From NCBI RefSeq assembly GCF_000332475.2, contig NZ_AOGX02000016.1, positions 141,143-205,142 on the forward strand: DNA of 64,000 nucleotides, read 5' to 3'. The notes beneath the pieces were generated by a model that did not search any database, had not been told where the DNA came from, and saw only the letters and a program-made list of their open reading frames with translations. This DNA comes from Leptospira yanagawae serovar Saopaulo str. Sao Paulo = ATCC 700523. Its GTDB lineage: Bacteria; Spirochaetota; Leptospiria; Leptospirales; Leptospiraceae. A program made the translations under genes and the position numbers. Positions 1-8,228 of the stretch are shown here, piece by piece. Position 1 is the stretch's first letter; every line of letters starts with the position of its first letter.

Positions 1-150
1 GGACGTATTTATGGATGCCTAAGCGATGAAACTTCTTTTGTGATACCTGAATCATTTGATGAAATTCAATCCACTTTACATCAAGCAATGCTGACGAAAA
101 AGAATAAATTCACTGGTTCTGAATTATCGATGAAGTATATTGGAGGTTAA
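1..150 (+). CDS. moaA: MoaA, GTP 3',8-cyclase (C-terminal end only)
   Basis: The first 49 codons seen are the end of a gene that begins before the window. The frame ends in MKYIGG and a TAA. MoaA proteins typically end in a Gly-Gly pair needed for catalysis, and a GRxYxCLSDE-like stretch near the end fits the MoaA C-terminal domain. MoaA is the radical SAM enzyme of the first step of molybdopterin synthesis. The next gene, moaD, starts on the base after this stop, and moaE and mobA follow, which supports the call. The radical SAM domain itself is outside the window. Confidence 0.75.
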   Translation, partial: GRIYGCLSDETSFVIPESFDEIQSTLHQAMLTKKNKFTGSELSMKYIGG

Positions 151-393
151 ATGGAAGTTGAAATTTTATATTTTGCAGCTCTAAAAGATTATTTTCCAAA
201 TAAACAACAAAGGGAGATCGAAGGAGATACAAGTGTTTCAACACTAATTGAAATTTTAATAAAAGAGAATCCAGATGCTGCTAAAATATTAAAAGTTTGT
301 AGAGTTTCCATTAACCAAAAAATGGCCAAGGAATCAGATACAATTCCTAAAAATGCAAGCATTGCAATCTTACCGCCCTCGAGTGGAGGATAG
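151..393 (+). CDS. moaD: MoaD, molybdopterin synthase small (sulfur carrier) subunit
   Basis: An 80-residue ubiquitin-like protein ending in PPSSGG. The C-terminal Gly-Gly is the residue pair that is adenylated and thiocarboxylated so that MoaD can deliver sulfur to cyclic pyranopterin monophosphate. The length is typical of MoaD. The start codon directly follows the moaA stop, and a GGAGG ribosome binding site lies inside the end of moaA, so translation is probably coupled. moaE, encoding its partner subunit, starts 9 bases downstream. Cytoplasmic. Confidence 0.9.
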   Translation: MEVEILYFAALKDYFPNKQQREIEGDTSVSTLIEILIKENPDAAKILKVCRVSINQKMAKESDTIPKNASIAILPPSSGG

Positions 394-402
394 CTGATTT
401 TA

Positions 403-828
403 ATGAAACATATCACTGAAAACAAACTAGAAATCCAAGAGATTATACCGACATTACCGAAGATGGGTGGATTTGTATTGTTTACTGGAATCGTCAGAGA
501 TACAAATGAAGGGAAAACAGTCACGCATTTGGAGTATGAAGCGTATTCTGAGTTGGCCAACCAAATGATCGAGGATATCATTAATGATGCGAAGACAAAA
601 TGGGAACTAGAATATGCAGACTGCATCCACCGTTTAGGAAAATTGGTTGTTGGTGAGATAGCAGTGATAGTATCCACAGGATCTGTGCATAGAGATGAAG
701 CATACCAGGCAAATCGATATATCATTGATCGCGTGAAACACGAAGTCCCTATTTGGAAAAAAGAAACCTATATTGATGGAAGTTCCGATTGGTCAAAAGG
801 CTGTGTTCATGAGACACACGAAAAATGA
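403..828 (+). CDS. moaE: MoaE, molybdopterin synthase catalytic subunit
   Basis: A 141-residue protein with the MoaE landmarks in order: a GGFVLFTGIVRD segment near residue 25, HRLGKLVVGE near residue 80, SVHRDEAYQA near residue 95 and the catalytic-lysine segment VPIWKKE near residue 117. With MoaD it forms the heterotetramer that inserts two sulfurs to make molybdopterin. It sits between moaD and mobA and its end overlaps the preferred mobA start by 20 bases. Nothing is missing or unusual. Confidence 0.93.
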   Translation: MKHITENKLEIQEIIPTLPKMGGFVLFTGIVRDTNEGKTVTHLEYEAYSELANQMIEDIINDAKTKWELEYADCIHRLGKLVVGEIAVIVSTGSVHRDEAYQANRYIIDRVKHEVPIWKKETYIDGSSDWSKGCVHETHEK

Positions 829-1441
829 CATCATATTTATATTGTTAGCTGGTGGACAAAGTATCCGAATGGGAAAAGACAAAGCATTCCTTCCCATTGG
901 GGACAAATCAACATTTATCACAAAAATCATCCAAAAAATTAAATATTTCAATGAAGAATTATACCTATCCCTTCGCTCCGAGCAGGTTAAAGATTATAGT
1001 TCGTTATTTTCTGAAGATGAAATCATAATGGACCAAAACATCCCCGTTTATGGACCATTACTTGGTTTACTTTCCACTCATCTCACCTTAAATAAAACAA
1101 ATCCAGATTATAATGCTATTTTCGTATTACCAATCGATATCCCCTATATCAAATTAAAAACAATTGATAGAATACTTAGACATTATCATATAAACTCAAA
1201 TTCATCAGGCATATTTTACCAATCAAGTAATGGCCTGGAACCACTTTGTAGCATATACAACCACCAAACACTCGATTTATGGTTAAAGGAAATTGAATCG
1301 AATAACAAAATTGAATTTTCTCTTCAAAAAAAAATTGAATCTTTAGATCCGCAACCGATTTTCCTACCACTTCCAAAAGTAGAGGAAAGGTATTTTCGTA
1401 ATATCAACACTGAAAAAGATTTGGATTTTTTTAAAAAATGA
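809..1441 (+). CDS. mobA: MobA, molybdenum cofactor guanylyltransferase
   Basis: About 210 residues starting MRHTKNDIIFILLAGGQSIRMGKDKA. The LAGGxSxRMGxDKA stretch is the nucleotide-binding signature of MobA, which links GMP to Mo-molybdopterin to make the bis-MGD precursor. I chose the ATG at 809 over the in-frame ATG at 773 because the signature then lies at the N-terminus as in the family, and an AAAAGG stands upstream. The frame overlaps the end of moaE and shares ATGA with the next gene, so the operon is translationally coupled. The C-terminal half is weakly conserved but of normal length. Confidence 0.88.
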   Translation: MRHTKNDIIFILLAGGQSIRMGKDKAFLPIGDKSTFITKIIQKIKYFNEELYLSLRSEQVKDYSSLFSEDEIIMDQNIPVYGPLLGLLSTHLTLNKTNPDYNAIFVLPIDIPYIKLKTIDRILRHYHINSNSSGIFYQSSNGLEPLCSIYNHQTLDLWLKEIESNNKIEFSLQKKIESLDPQPIFLPLPKVEERYFRNINTEKDLDFFKK

Positions 1442-2028
1442 AATTACTCAATCGAAAGAAATTCTGGATTTTTGACATGGATGGAACACTCACTGTAGCC
1501 CAACATGATTTTTTGGCAATCAAACAAGAATTGGGAATTTCATTGGAACAAGACATACTCACTTCTCTATCCAATTTACCAAAAGAAGAGAAATTGCAAA
1601 AAGAGATTCAATTAAACGAAATCGAGCTAAAAATCGCAAAACTGGCGATCGCAATGGAAGGTTCCACAAATCTTCTTACCGAATTGAATGTAATAAACCA
1701 CAAAATCGGAATCCTGACTAGAAATAGTTATGACAACGCAATCGAAACTTTAAAGGCTGCGAAAATCGATTCATTTTTTAAATCGAATAACATTATTTGC
1801 CGTGATAAGGCATTACCAAAACCGAATCCAGATGGTATTTTTTATTTGATGCGAGAATGGGAAGCAAAGCCAGAAGATACGATTATGGTAGGCGATTATC
1901 TTTATGACATGTTAGCTGGTAAACAAGCAGGAGTGGAAACTATTTATATAGATCCAAGCGGCGCTTTCCCATTTTTGAAAGATGCAACCTATGCTGTAAA
2001 AAATTTAAATGAAATATTTTATTTATGA
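1438..2028 (+). CDS. HAD-superfamily phosphatase
   Basis: 196 residues with all four HAD motifs: FDMDGTL (nucleophile Asp13 and Asp15), ILTRN (motif II Thr), a Lys in the ALPKPNPDG stretch (motif III) and VGDYLYDMLAG (motif IV acidic pair). The helical insertion after motif I marks a cap of the beta-phosphoglucomutase or phosphoglycolate phosphatase type. The start overlaps the mobA stop by four bases (ATGA), so it is the last gene of the molybdenum cofactor operon. The substrate is unknown; its position hints at removal of a phosphorylated by-product, but a general phosphatase is equally possible. Confidence 0.85.
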   Translation: MKLLNRKKFWIFDMDGTLTVAQHDFLAIKQELGISLEQDILTSLSNLPKEEKLQKEIQLNEIELKIAKLAIAMEGSTNLLTELNVINHKIGILTRNSYDNAIETLKAAKIDSFFKSNNIICRDKALPKPNPDGIFYLMREWEAKPEDTIMVGDYLYDMLAGKQAGVETIYIDPSGAFPFLKDATYAVKNLNEIFYL

Positions 2029-2970
2029 TTAGATTTGAATAGGATTTGCATTCACCAAAGGGAATCTAATTTCCGCCGTCATACCATGATCACTATCAAA
2101 TATAATTTTACCTTTGATTTGTTTCACTAAACTTTTAACAAGCATGATCCCAATCCCTTTTGCTTCCATAAGTTCTCCTTCTGAACCGAGTCCATTGTCT
2201 TTAATTATCAACACGAACTCATCATTCAATTTACCCAAACTTACTTCAATTATCCCTTTATCCTCTTTTTTGAAAGCATGACGGAATGAATTGGATACCA
2301 ATTCATTTAAAATGAGCCCAATTGGTATAGCTCGATCCAAATCCATTTCCAGTCCTTCCTCAATCAATTCCCGAAGCTCGATGTTTTGATTTTCTTTGAG
2401 ATAAGTAAGTTTTAGATTCAATAAGATTGAACTAAAAATTTGGTTAAGGTTTACAAATAAAAGATTTGGTGAGCCATAAATGATCTTATGGACGGAAGCA
2501 ATCGCATTGATGCGGTTTTGAATTAAGTTTAGCGATGTTGTCAGTTTTTCATCATTTTCGGATTCTATCTGCAAAGCCATAAGGCCAGAAATAATTTGCA
2601 AATTATTGTTCACACGATGATGAATTTCGGTAAGTAATTTGGATTTTAATTTAAGATCTGATTTGATTTGAGATTGGTGTTGGATAATCGTATTCTGCTC
2701 TTTTTTAATGGTATGAATATAAAAATAGATAAGTAAGAACATTGCATACAAATCCTTAAAAAAACCTTCGTAATCATCAAAATAGTCTATGGAAAATCCA
2801 TGTTCAAAAATATTTGAAATGTTCACATAACATGGAATGAGTGCTAGAACTAAAACCATTGTTCCTTCTCCGCGAAACACTGGTTTTCTGATCAAAACAA
2901 CAATGATTTGAAATAATGCAATTAGATATATGATAAAGGATAATAGATTTAATAAAACGATTGCATTCAT
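2029..2970 (-). CDS. Membrane sensor histidine kinase, HisKA_2 type
   Basis: 313 residues from the ATG at 2970. About four hydrophobic segments (residues 1-105) are followed by a short linker, the HisKA_2 phosphoacceptor segment LTEIHHRVNNNLQIISGLM, and a HATPase domain with an N box (LILNELVSNSFRHAF), G1 box (IKDNGLG) and GIGIMLVKSLV. It should autophosphorylate on the His of that segment. No response regulator is adjacent. The longer frame reaching 3075 is an artefact of the IS. After removal of the IS, the upstream small membrane-protein frame stops one base before this ATG, so the two were once translationally coupled. The IS in the same orientation may now alter its expression. Confidence 0.85.
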   Translation of the reverse strand: MNAIVLLNLLSFIIYLIALFQIIVVLIRKPVFRGEGTMVLVLALIPCYVNISNIFEHGFSIDYFDDYEGFFKDLYAMFLLIYFYIHTIKKEQNTIIQHQSQIKSDLKLKSKLLTEIHHRVNNNLQIISGLMALQIESENDEKLTTSLNLIQNRINAIASVHKIIYGSPNLLFVNLNQIFSSILLNLKLTYLKENQNIELRELIEEGLEMDLDRAIPIGLILNELVSNSFRHAFKKEDKGIIEVSLGKLNDEFVLIIKDNGLGSEGELMEAKGIGIMLVKSLVKQIKGKIIFDSDHGMTAEIRFPLVNANPIQI

Positions 2971-2971
2971 A

Positions 2972-3049
2972 TCAATGTGCTGATACCAAAATTTCTTTTT
3001 TGAGACTAACAAAAAAGAAAACGGAGGAGAAAAAATAAAAGGAATGTTC
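2972..3049 (-). pseudogene. 3' part of the membrane-protein gene split by IS copy 1
   Basis: When bases 3050-4236 and one copy of the GTTC duplication are removed, the frame that enters the IS from 4429 runs on here for 24 more codons, giving HSFYFFSSVFFFVSLKKEI and then LVSAH, and stops at TGA 2974-2972. The stop is one base before the ATG of the histidine kinase. The joined frame is exactly 89 codons including the stop. This piece is now detached from its 5' part. Confidence 0.8.
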
Positions 3050-3102
3050 TGACCTGCCCCCATTTTCAGTACCAATGGATAAGTTAGTTTTCTCTAAACA
3101 TT

Positions 3103-3906
3103 TCAACCATAAGATCGCTTAAACTCTGAAGGAGTCAAGTAATTCAATGAAGAGTGAAGACGCTCGTCGTTGTATTCCTTTTGGAAAATTCGCAAAGCAT
3201 CGGTTAACTCTCTTTGATTTTTAAAGTAGTGTAGATTCAAACACTCATCTCTAAGTTTACCATTGAAACTTTCTATAAATGCATTTTGTGTTGGTTTTCC
3301 TTTTTCAATAAAGTGAATTTCTATCCCCTTATCTTCTGCCCATTTCTGGAAGTCTTTGGATGTAAATTCTGTTCCATTATCCAAAACAAATGCTCTTGGA
3401 AGTCTTTCGAGGGTGTTTAAATATCTGATCAACTTTTCTGACGAAAAAGTAAACTCTGCCTGAAGTATGGTATTCTCTCTTGTTAAATGATCAATACCTG
3501 TTAAAATTCTTTGCTTTCTTCCATCAATCGTCCGTTCGAAAACAAAGTCCATTGACCAAACTTCGTTTGAATTCTTAGGCAATGGTAGTTGCTGTGATGA
3601 TGCATTTCTTTTCTTTCGCTTCGGTTTTGTCCTTATTTTAAGCCCTTCTAAGCAATATAGTCGATATACTTTCTTATGATTGATTGTCCTACCCGACCTT
3701 CTTAACCTTCGGTAAATTCGTCGATAGCCTTCCCGTTTCCATCGAAAAGCAAGTCTTCGAATTTCGTTCATTGTCTCTTCATCAATAGCTTTCGGCTGAT
3801 AATAATAACTTGATTTAGGAAGAAGAACAACATCTAGGCTTCTGTTTAGAGAAAGTCCCTCTTCAACTAGCAGATCAACTGCTCTCTCCTTCGTTGATCT
3901 GCTCAA
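3103..3906 (-). CDS. IS3-family transposase OrfB, copy 1
   Basis: 267 residues with an HTH_21-type N-terminal region and an rve integrase core. The catalytic triad is visible as Asp120 (WSMDF), Asp176 (VLDNGTEF) and Glu212 (FIESFNGK), so the enzyme should be active. The frame starts at a TTG that overlaps the OrfA stop and lies in the -1 frame relative to OrfA. It is probably made as an OrfAB fusion by frameshifting. The protein is identical to those of the other two copies. Confidence 0.93.
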   Translation of the reverse strand: MSRSTKERAVDLLVEEGLSLNRSLDVVLLPKSSYYYQPKAIDEETMNEIRRLAFRWKREGYRRIYRRLRRSGRTINHKKVYRLYCLEGLKIRTKPKRKKRNASSQQLPLPKNSNEVWSMDFVFERTIDGRKQRILTGIDHLTRENTILQAEFTFSSEKLIRYLNTLERLPRAFVLDNGTEFTSKDFQKWAEDKGIEIHFIEKGKPTQNAFIESFNGKLRDECLNLHYFKNQRELTDALRIFQKEYNDERLHSSLNYLTPSEFKRSYG

Positions 3907-4169
3907 AACTTTTTTCCCAAAACATTCTTAATTGCTTGGATTTCGAGAGCCATGTCAGCTACCAATCTTTTGAGATTTGAATTTTCCTGCTCGAGTGCCT
4001 TCATCTTCTTGATTTCGCTAAGCTCCATTCCTCCATACTTGTTACGCCAGCGATAAAATGTTTGTTCAGTGATTCCGTATTTTCGTGAAAGTTCCTTGAT
4101 TGGAATACCTGTTTCTGCTTCCTTTAATATCCGAAAAATCTCGCTTTCTTCTATCTTCTTTCTTGCCAT
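3903..4169 (-). CDS. IS3-family transposase OrfA, copy 1
   Basis: 88 residues: a helix-turn-helix of the HTH_Tnp_1 family (KELSRKYGITEQTFYRWRNK) followed by a leucine-zipper-like coiled coil (LEQENSNLKRLVADMALEI). It binds the IS ends. Near the end the frame contains A AAA AAG, a classic -1 slippery heptamer, four bases before the TGA, which would create the OrfAB transposase. Confidence 0.93.
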   Translation of the reverse strand: MARKKIEESEIFRILKEAETGIPIKELSRKYGITEQTFYRWRNKYGGMELSEIKKMKALEQENSNLKRLVADMALEIQAIKNVLGKKF

Positions 4170-4236
4170 AATGCTCTCTCCTTAATATCGGAGAAAACTA
4201 ACTTAAATATCGGTGCAGTTTTTGGGGAGCAGGTCA

Positions 4237-4429
4237 GTTCTAATAAATTAAAAATATCAGGAAAATAAAATCCTTCTACGACAGTAAAGATATTACTAAA
4301 CCAAATCGAAAGGAAACCGAGTAATAAATATTTATATTTGGGAATAAGTCCAAGCCAAAACAATCGAATCAAAATCAATAAACCAATACTATCAAATATA
4401 AGATTTAATACTTCGCTCAATTGGTACAT
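4237..4429 (-). pseudogene. 5' part of the membrane-protein gene split by IS copy 1
   Basis: This piece encodes MYQLSEVLNLIFDSIGLLIL and continues for 64 codons with two to three transmembrane segments before the IS. As it stands the frame reads into the IS and stops at 4151. Joined to 2972-3045 it makes an 88-residue membrane protein whose last part (FNLLEHSFYFFSSVFFFVSLKKE) resembles the final membrane helix and KKE exit of the neighbouring kinase. I infer a membrane partner of that kinase. The start is uncertain: the frame is open for a further 34 codons upstream, up to the TAA of the carboxypeptidase, and those codons also look coding, but they contain no ATG, GTG or TTG. Confidence 0.75.
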
Positions 4430-4531
4430 AATGATTGTCTTTGGAACTAATTTTTCCCAGGAAAAAAAGAGTAACAGAGAATAGGGAAAGGTAAAGAGAA
4501 TATTTAAAAAAAATTCTAAAAAATTGGATTT

Positions 4532-5521
4532 TTAGACCAAATCATCAACTTTTTGTTTTGCCAATCGCATAACATCTGATAAGAATTTTCGATGACTGAT
4601 GATCGATTTTTGTTTGGATTCACGCGCTGGGTTAAAAATTCCACGTTTACGGAAAATTTTCCACGGGTCAATTTTAATATCAGACCAAGTTCCCATTTCT
4701 AGTGTAAGTGGCAAAAACCTCGAATTCTGCGCATTTGTCTTTGAATTTGCCCTTTCAAGGAACAAATCATAAAGTCGATCCCAAAGATCGCCATGAGTTG
4801 TATACGTTTCACTTTGTGGTCCAAATCGATATAAATAATGATTTAAGGAATTGGTAAAATGATTCGCCATTTTTTGAAACAAAGGCTCATCAGCACAAGG
4901 TCTATGAATGCTCGCATATGGCCACCAAACATGGTCTATAGTGCCAAATCCAGAATGAATGTCTACGACAGGTATCATCTCATTTTCGGCATTCAAGAGA
5001 TACTCATAAAAAAATCGATCTAATACTCTCGATTCCGATTGTAAGACATTTCCCCGATAATAAGGAAAAAAATTGGAATACTTATGCCCTCCAAAGAAAA
5101 AAGGGGCCTTCACTGCTTCTACTCCCGAGTTCCGCATCAAATCAACGCCACGTGGATTGGAACGTCGTTTCATCGCAACACCACCGGGATTCAAAATAGG
5201 AATGCATACGATTCCCAATTCTCCATTTTTGATTTCATTGTATAAAACAGATGTTTTGTGGGTTAATAAATGATCTAAAAAATCCAAAAGCACGCGGATT
5301 CCAATCGTTTCCAATCCATGTACTCCGGCAACTAAAGCGGATACGTTTTTTTTAATTGCTTTTGGTTTTCCAATTTCCAAAACATAAATTGGAAATCGAA
5401 ACCCTTCTTCCGTTTTACTTGAAAACCCATATTGTTTCAAACGAACTAATTTGCCACCGAGTTTCACTATCCTTAAGATTCTATTTTCATAACGATTGAG
5501 TCGCTTCATTCCACGTAACAT
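4532..5521 (-). CDS. M14-type zinc carboxypeptidase-like hydrolase
   Basis: 329 residues. Zinc ligands are visible as His68 and Glu71 in GVHGLETIG and His189 in VVDIHSGFG. Substrate-binding residues appear in NPGGVAMKRRSNPRGVDLMRN, and the catalytic glutamate is Glu275 in LTLEMGTW. These match the M14 carboxypeptidase fold (close to the DUF2817 and succinylglutamate desuccinylase branches). No signal peptide is visible, so it is probably cytoplasmic. The natural substrate is not evident; peptides or amides are likely. An alternative start is the fifth codon (ATG 5509). It lies in the segment bounded by IS copies 1 and 2. Confidence 0.8.
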   Translation of the reverse strand: MLRGMKRLNRYENRILRIVKLGGKLVRLKQYGFSSKTEEGFRFPIYVLEIGKPKAIKKNVSALVAGVHGLETIGIRVLLDFLDHLLTHKTSVLYNEIKNGELGIVCIPILNPGGVAMKRRSNPRGVDLMRNSGVEAVKAPFFFGGHKYSNFFPYYRGNVLQSESRVLDRFFYEYLLNAENEMIPVVDIHSGFGTIDHVWWPYASIHRPCADEPLFQKMANHFTNSLNHYLYRFGPQSETYTTHGDLWDRLYDLFLERANSKTNAQNSRFLPLTLEMGTWSDIKIDPWKIFRKRGIFNPARESKQKSIISHRKFLSDVMRLAKQKVDDLV

Positions 5522-5773
5522 TGTTTCAATCCCATTCCAATATCATTTTGAACCTTAATTATTTAATTTAGGTAGTGAATCTCATGATTTTAATAGGCCT
5601 CCATTTCATAAATGCGAATAATTGATTTCTTGTTACATTTTGATTACAAATCGTAAAGATTGAATTTCTCATACAAATCGGACTTGTAAAAGAATGGATT
5701 GCATTCATGACTATGTGTTTCAACTTGATGGAAACGTTTTTAATTTTTCTTAGACGGTTCCATCCATTTCGCT

Positions 5774-6733
5774 ATGATCAAATCTAAAAAAAACTCAAAT
5801 CCATCAGTATCAAAAAATCGCGAAGAACGAATCTTGATCAACGGAATCAAACTGAATGTATGTATTTGGCCTGGTAAAAAAACTCCCATCATCTGCCTTC
5901 ACGGATTGTCGGGTAACCTACATTCGATGGAGAGTATCATCAAAGTTTTACATAAAGAAGGCCACAAAGTCATCTCTTACGATTTACGAGGACGAGGTCA
6001 TTCCGACAAACCTTTAACTGGTTATGGTTTTGAAAATCATATCAAAGACCTACAAGAAATCATCCTATATTATAAACTAAAAAATCCAATCGTTCTTGGA
6101 CATTCATTTGGATGTATGATTGCCCTTCGACATGCGTTACGTTACCAAAACCAACTTAAATCAATGATACTGTTGGATGGAGGTGGACTCTTATCCGTAA
6201 AGAAAAGAATTCAAATTTTAAAAGTTCTAAAACAATCGTTTGATCGATTGGATGTTGTTTTTCCGAATCCGGAATCGTATTTACAATTGGTAAAAAACTC
6301 CCCCTTAATCCCACATTGGACAAAGGAAATTCAAAACTATTTTATCAATGAGTTACATAAATCAAACAATGGATATGTTTGCCATATGCCAAAATTTGTA
6401 ATGGAAGAAGAATTGAAGGAAATGGGAGGGTCAATCCATATATATAAGGTACTCATTTTGTTTCTCCTTCGACCCTTGTATATGATTCAAAAAATAAAAA
6501 AGAATAAACACCTTGATTTTGAATCCATTCAAATACCCACTCTCATCATGAGAGGGACTAAAATGAATTTATATCCCAACGATGATCTATTGCCATCTGA
6601 TGCTTATTTGTCGATGTTGAATCGTATTCCGAATGCAAAGGGATTGGAAATCGAAACAAACCATTATGGAATCCTCTTTGAACGAATTAAGAAGAGGGAC
6701 AAAGCCATCCTTGAGTTCATTAAGCGATCTTAA
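5774..6733 (+). CDS. Alpha/beta hydrolase
   Basis: 319 residues. The oxyanion segment is CLHGLSGN near residue 42, the nucleophile elbow is GHSFG with Ser111, and the strand-4 region has the common YDLRGRGHSDKP motif. The probable catalytic His lies in ETNHYGILFE near the C-terminus. The cap region between residues 130 and 230 is lysine-rich and contains a hydrophobic stretch (VLILFLLRPLYMI) that may touch the membrane. It is transcribed alone from a 250-bp A+T-rich intergenic region that holds two TACAAATCG direct repeats 27 bases apart (5645 and 5672). Substrate unknown; an esterase or lipase role is likely. Confidence 0.85.
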   Translation: MIKSKKNSNPSVSKNREERILINGIKLNVCIWPGKKTPIICLHGLSGNLHSMESIIKVLHKEGHKVISYDLRGRGHSDKPLTGYGFENHIKDLQEIILYYKLKNPIVLGHSFGCMIALRHALRYQNQLKSMILLDGGGLLSVKKRIQILKVLKQSFDRLDVVFPNPESYLQLVKNSPLIPHWTKEIQNYFINELHKSNNGYVCHMPKFVMEEELKEMGGSIHIYKVLILFLLRPLYMIQKIKKNKHLDFESIQIPTLIMRGTKMNLYPNDDLLPSDAYLSMLNRIPNAKGLEIETNHYGILFERIKKRDKAILEFIKRS

Positions 6734-6803
6734 AAATGAACCAAACTCAAACCGATTCTATCAAGATTGAATTTGATTCTTATTTTTGATATTTGACGAG
6801 CAG

Positions 6804-7082
6804 TTATGGATGCCCTTTTCCCTTACACTTTCCTCCCTTTACGGTTGAATCCCAATAACAATCTGGATTTTTTAGGCATTTAACACTATCTGGTTTTTTT
6901 GTACAAAGCTTATGAGTTTTATCATCCACTTTATCTGGATTTAGAGCTGGTTCATTTTCAGCAGTTTCCACTTTCCCTTGCATTTGGCATGCTAAATCAT
7001 TTTCTTCGCATTCATTTGCGGAAAGATTAAAAGTGATTAAACTTATCATTACTAAAGATAATAAGAGTATTTTCTTAAACAT
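6804..7082 (-). CDS. Small secreted cysteine-containing protein
   Basis: 92 residues from ATG 7082: a clear signal peptide (MFKKILLLSLVMISLITFNLSA), then an acidic linker and a lysine-rich tail with six cysteines (NECEEN, ACQMQ, KLCTK, VKCLK, PDCYW, KCKGK). The spacing suggests three disulfides. I do not recognise the family. The frame can be read 12 codons further up, but those codons belong to IS copy 2. The IS target duplication TTCC (7091-7094) ends 8 bases upstream of the ATG, so it overlaps the GGAAGAGA ribosome binding site. The native promoter has been separated from the gene. Confidence 0.75.
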   Translation of the reverse strand: MFKKILLLSLVMISLITFNLSANECEENDLACQMQGKVETAENEPALNPDKVDDKTHKLCTKKPDSVKCLKNPDCYWDSTVKGGKCKGKGHP

Positions 7083-7161
7083 AGTTTCTCTTCCTGACCT
7101 GCTCCCCAAAAACTGCACCGATATTTAAGTTAGTTTTCTCCGATATTAAGGAGAGAGCATT

Positions 7162-7428
7162 ATGGCAAGAAAGAAGATAGAAGAAAGCGAGATTTTTCGG
7201 ATATTAAAGGAAGCAGAAACAGGTATTCCAATCAAGGAACTTTCACGAAAATACGGAATCACTGAACAAACATTTTATCGCTGGCGTAACAAGTATGGAG
7301 GAATGGAGCTTAGCGAAATCAAGAAGATGAAGGCACTCGAGCAGGAAAATTCAAATCTCAAAAGATTGGTAGCTGACATGGCTCTCGAAATCCAAGCAAT
7401 TAAGAATGTTTTGGGAAAAAAGTTTTGA
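7162..7428 (+). CDS. IS3-family transposase OrfA, copy 2
   Basis: 88 residues, identical in sequence to OrfA of the other copies: HTH_Tnp_1 domain then a coiled coil. The slippery heptamer A AAA AAG is at 7416-7422 in the zero frame, with the TGA at 7426-7428. A -1 shift there would read on into OrfB to give the fusion transposase. AAGGAGAGAGC upstream is the ribosome binding site. Confidence 0.93.
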   Translation: MARKKIEESEIFRILKEAETGIPIKELSRKYGITEQTFYRWRNKYGGMELSEIKKMKALEQENSNLKRLVADMALEIQAIKNVLGKKF

Positions 7429-8228
7429 GCAGATCAACGAAGGAGAGAGCAGTTGATCTGCTAGTTGAAGAGGGACTTTCTCTAAACAGAAGCCTAGATG
7501 TTGTTCTTCTTCCTAAATCAAGTTATTATTATCAGCCGAAAGCTATTGATGAAGAGACAATGAACGAAATTCGAAGACTTGCTTTTCGATGGAAACGGGA
7601 AGGCTATCGACGAATTTACCGAAGGTTAAGAAGGTCGGGTAGGACAATCAATCATAAGAAAGTATATCGACTATATTGCTTAGAAGGGCTTAAAATAAGG
7701 ACAAAACCGAAGCGAAAGAAAAGAAATGCATCATCACAGCAACTACCATTGCCTAAGAATTCAAACGAAGTTTGGTCAATGGACTTTGTTTTCGAACGGA
7801 CGATTGATGGAAGAAAGCAAAGAATTTTAACAGGTATTGATCATTTAACAAGAGAGAATACCATACTTCAGGCAGAGTTTACTTTTTCGTCAGAAAAGTT
7901 GATCAGATATTTAAACACCCTCGAAAGACTTCCAAGAGCATTTGTTTTGGATAATGGAACAGAATTTACATCCAAAGACTTCCAGAAATGGGCAGAAGAT
8001 AAGGGGATAGAAATTCACTTTATTGAAAAAGGAAAACCAACACAAAATGCATTTATAGAAAGTTTCAATGGTAAACTTAGAGATGAGTGTTTGAATCTAC
8101 ACTACTTTAAAAATCAAAGAGAGTTAACCGATGCTTTGCGAATTTTCCAAAAGGAATACAACGACGAGCGTCTTCACTCTTCATTGAATTACTTGACTCC
8201 TTCAGAGTTTAAGCGATCTTATGGTTGA
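7425..8228 (+). CDS. IS3-family transposase OrfB, copy 2
   Basis: 267 residues with the DDE triad Asp120, Asp176 and Glu212, identical to the other copies. The frame opens at a TTG overlapping the OrfA stop, in the -1 frame, with no ribosome binding site of its own at that spot. Expression as an OrfAB frameshift product is therefore the likely route, as in other IS3 elements. Confidence 0.93.
   Translation: MSRSTKERAVDLLVEEGLSLNRSLDVVLLPKSSYYYQPKAIDEETMNEIRRLAFRWKREGYRRIYRRLRRSGRTINHKKVYRLYCLEGLKIRTKPKRKKRNASSQQLPLPKNSNEVWSMDFVFERTIDGRKQRILTGIDHLTRENTILQAEFTFSSEKLIRYLNTLERLPRAFVLDNGTEFTSKDFQKWAEDKGIEIHFIEKGKPTQNAFIESFNGKLRDECLNLHYFKNQRELTDALRIFQKEYNDERLHSSLNYLTPSEFKRSYG

Larger units (their letters stand above)
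3050..4236 (-). mobile_element. IS3-family (IS407-type) insertion sequence, copy 1
   Basis: A complete 1187-bp element. Its ends are imperfect inverted repeats, TGACCTGCCCCCA on one side and TGACCTGCTCCCC on the other. It is flanked by a perfect 4-bp target duplication, GTTC at 3046-3049 and at 4237-4240. A 4-bp duplication, TGA ends and the OrfA/OrfB layout fit the IS407 subgroup of IS3. It encodes the same two proteins as the copies at 7095 and 52946. It has landed inside a small membrane-protein gene just upstream of the histidine kinase. Confidence 0.95.

Noticed and set aside
189..725. Long minus-strand frame across moaD and moaE
   Set aside because: It is antisense to two well-supported genes and has no family features.
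2971..3075. N-terminal extension of the histidine kinase
   Set aside because: Its first residues are encoded by the IS end; the native ATG is at 2970.
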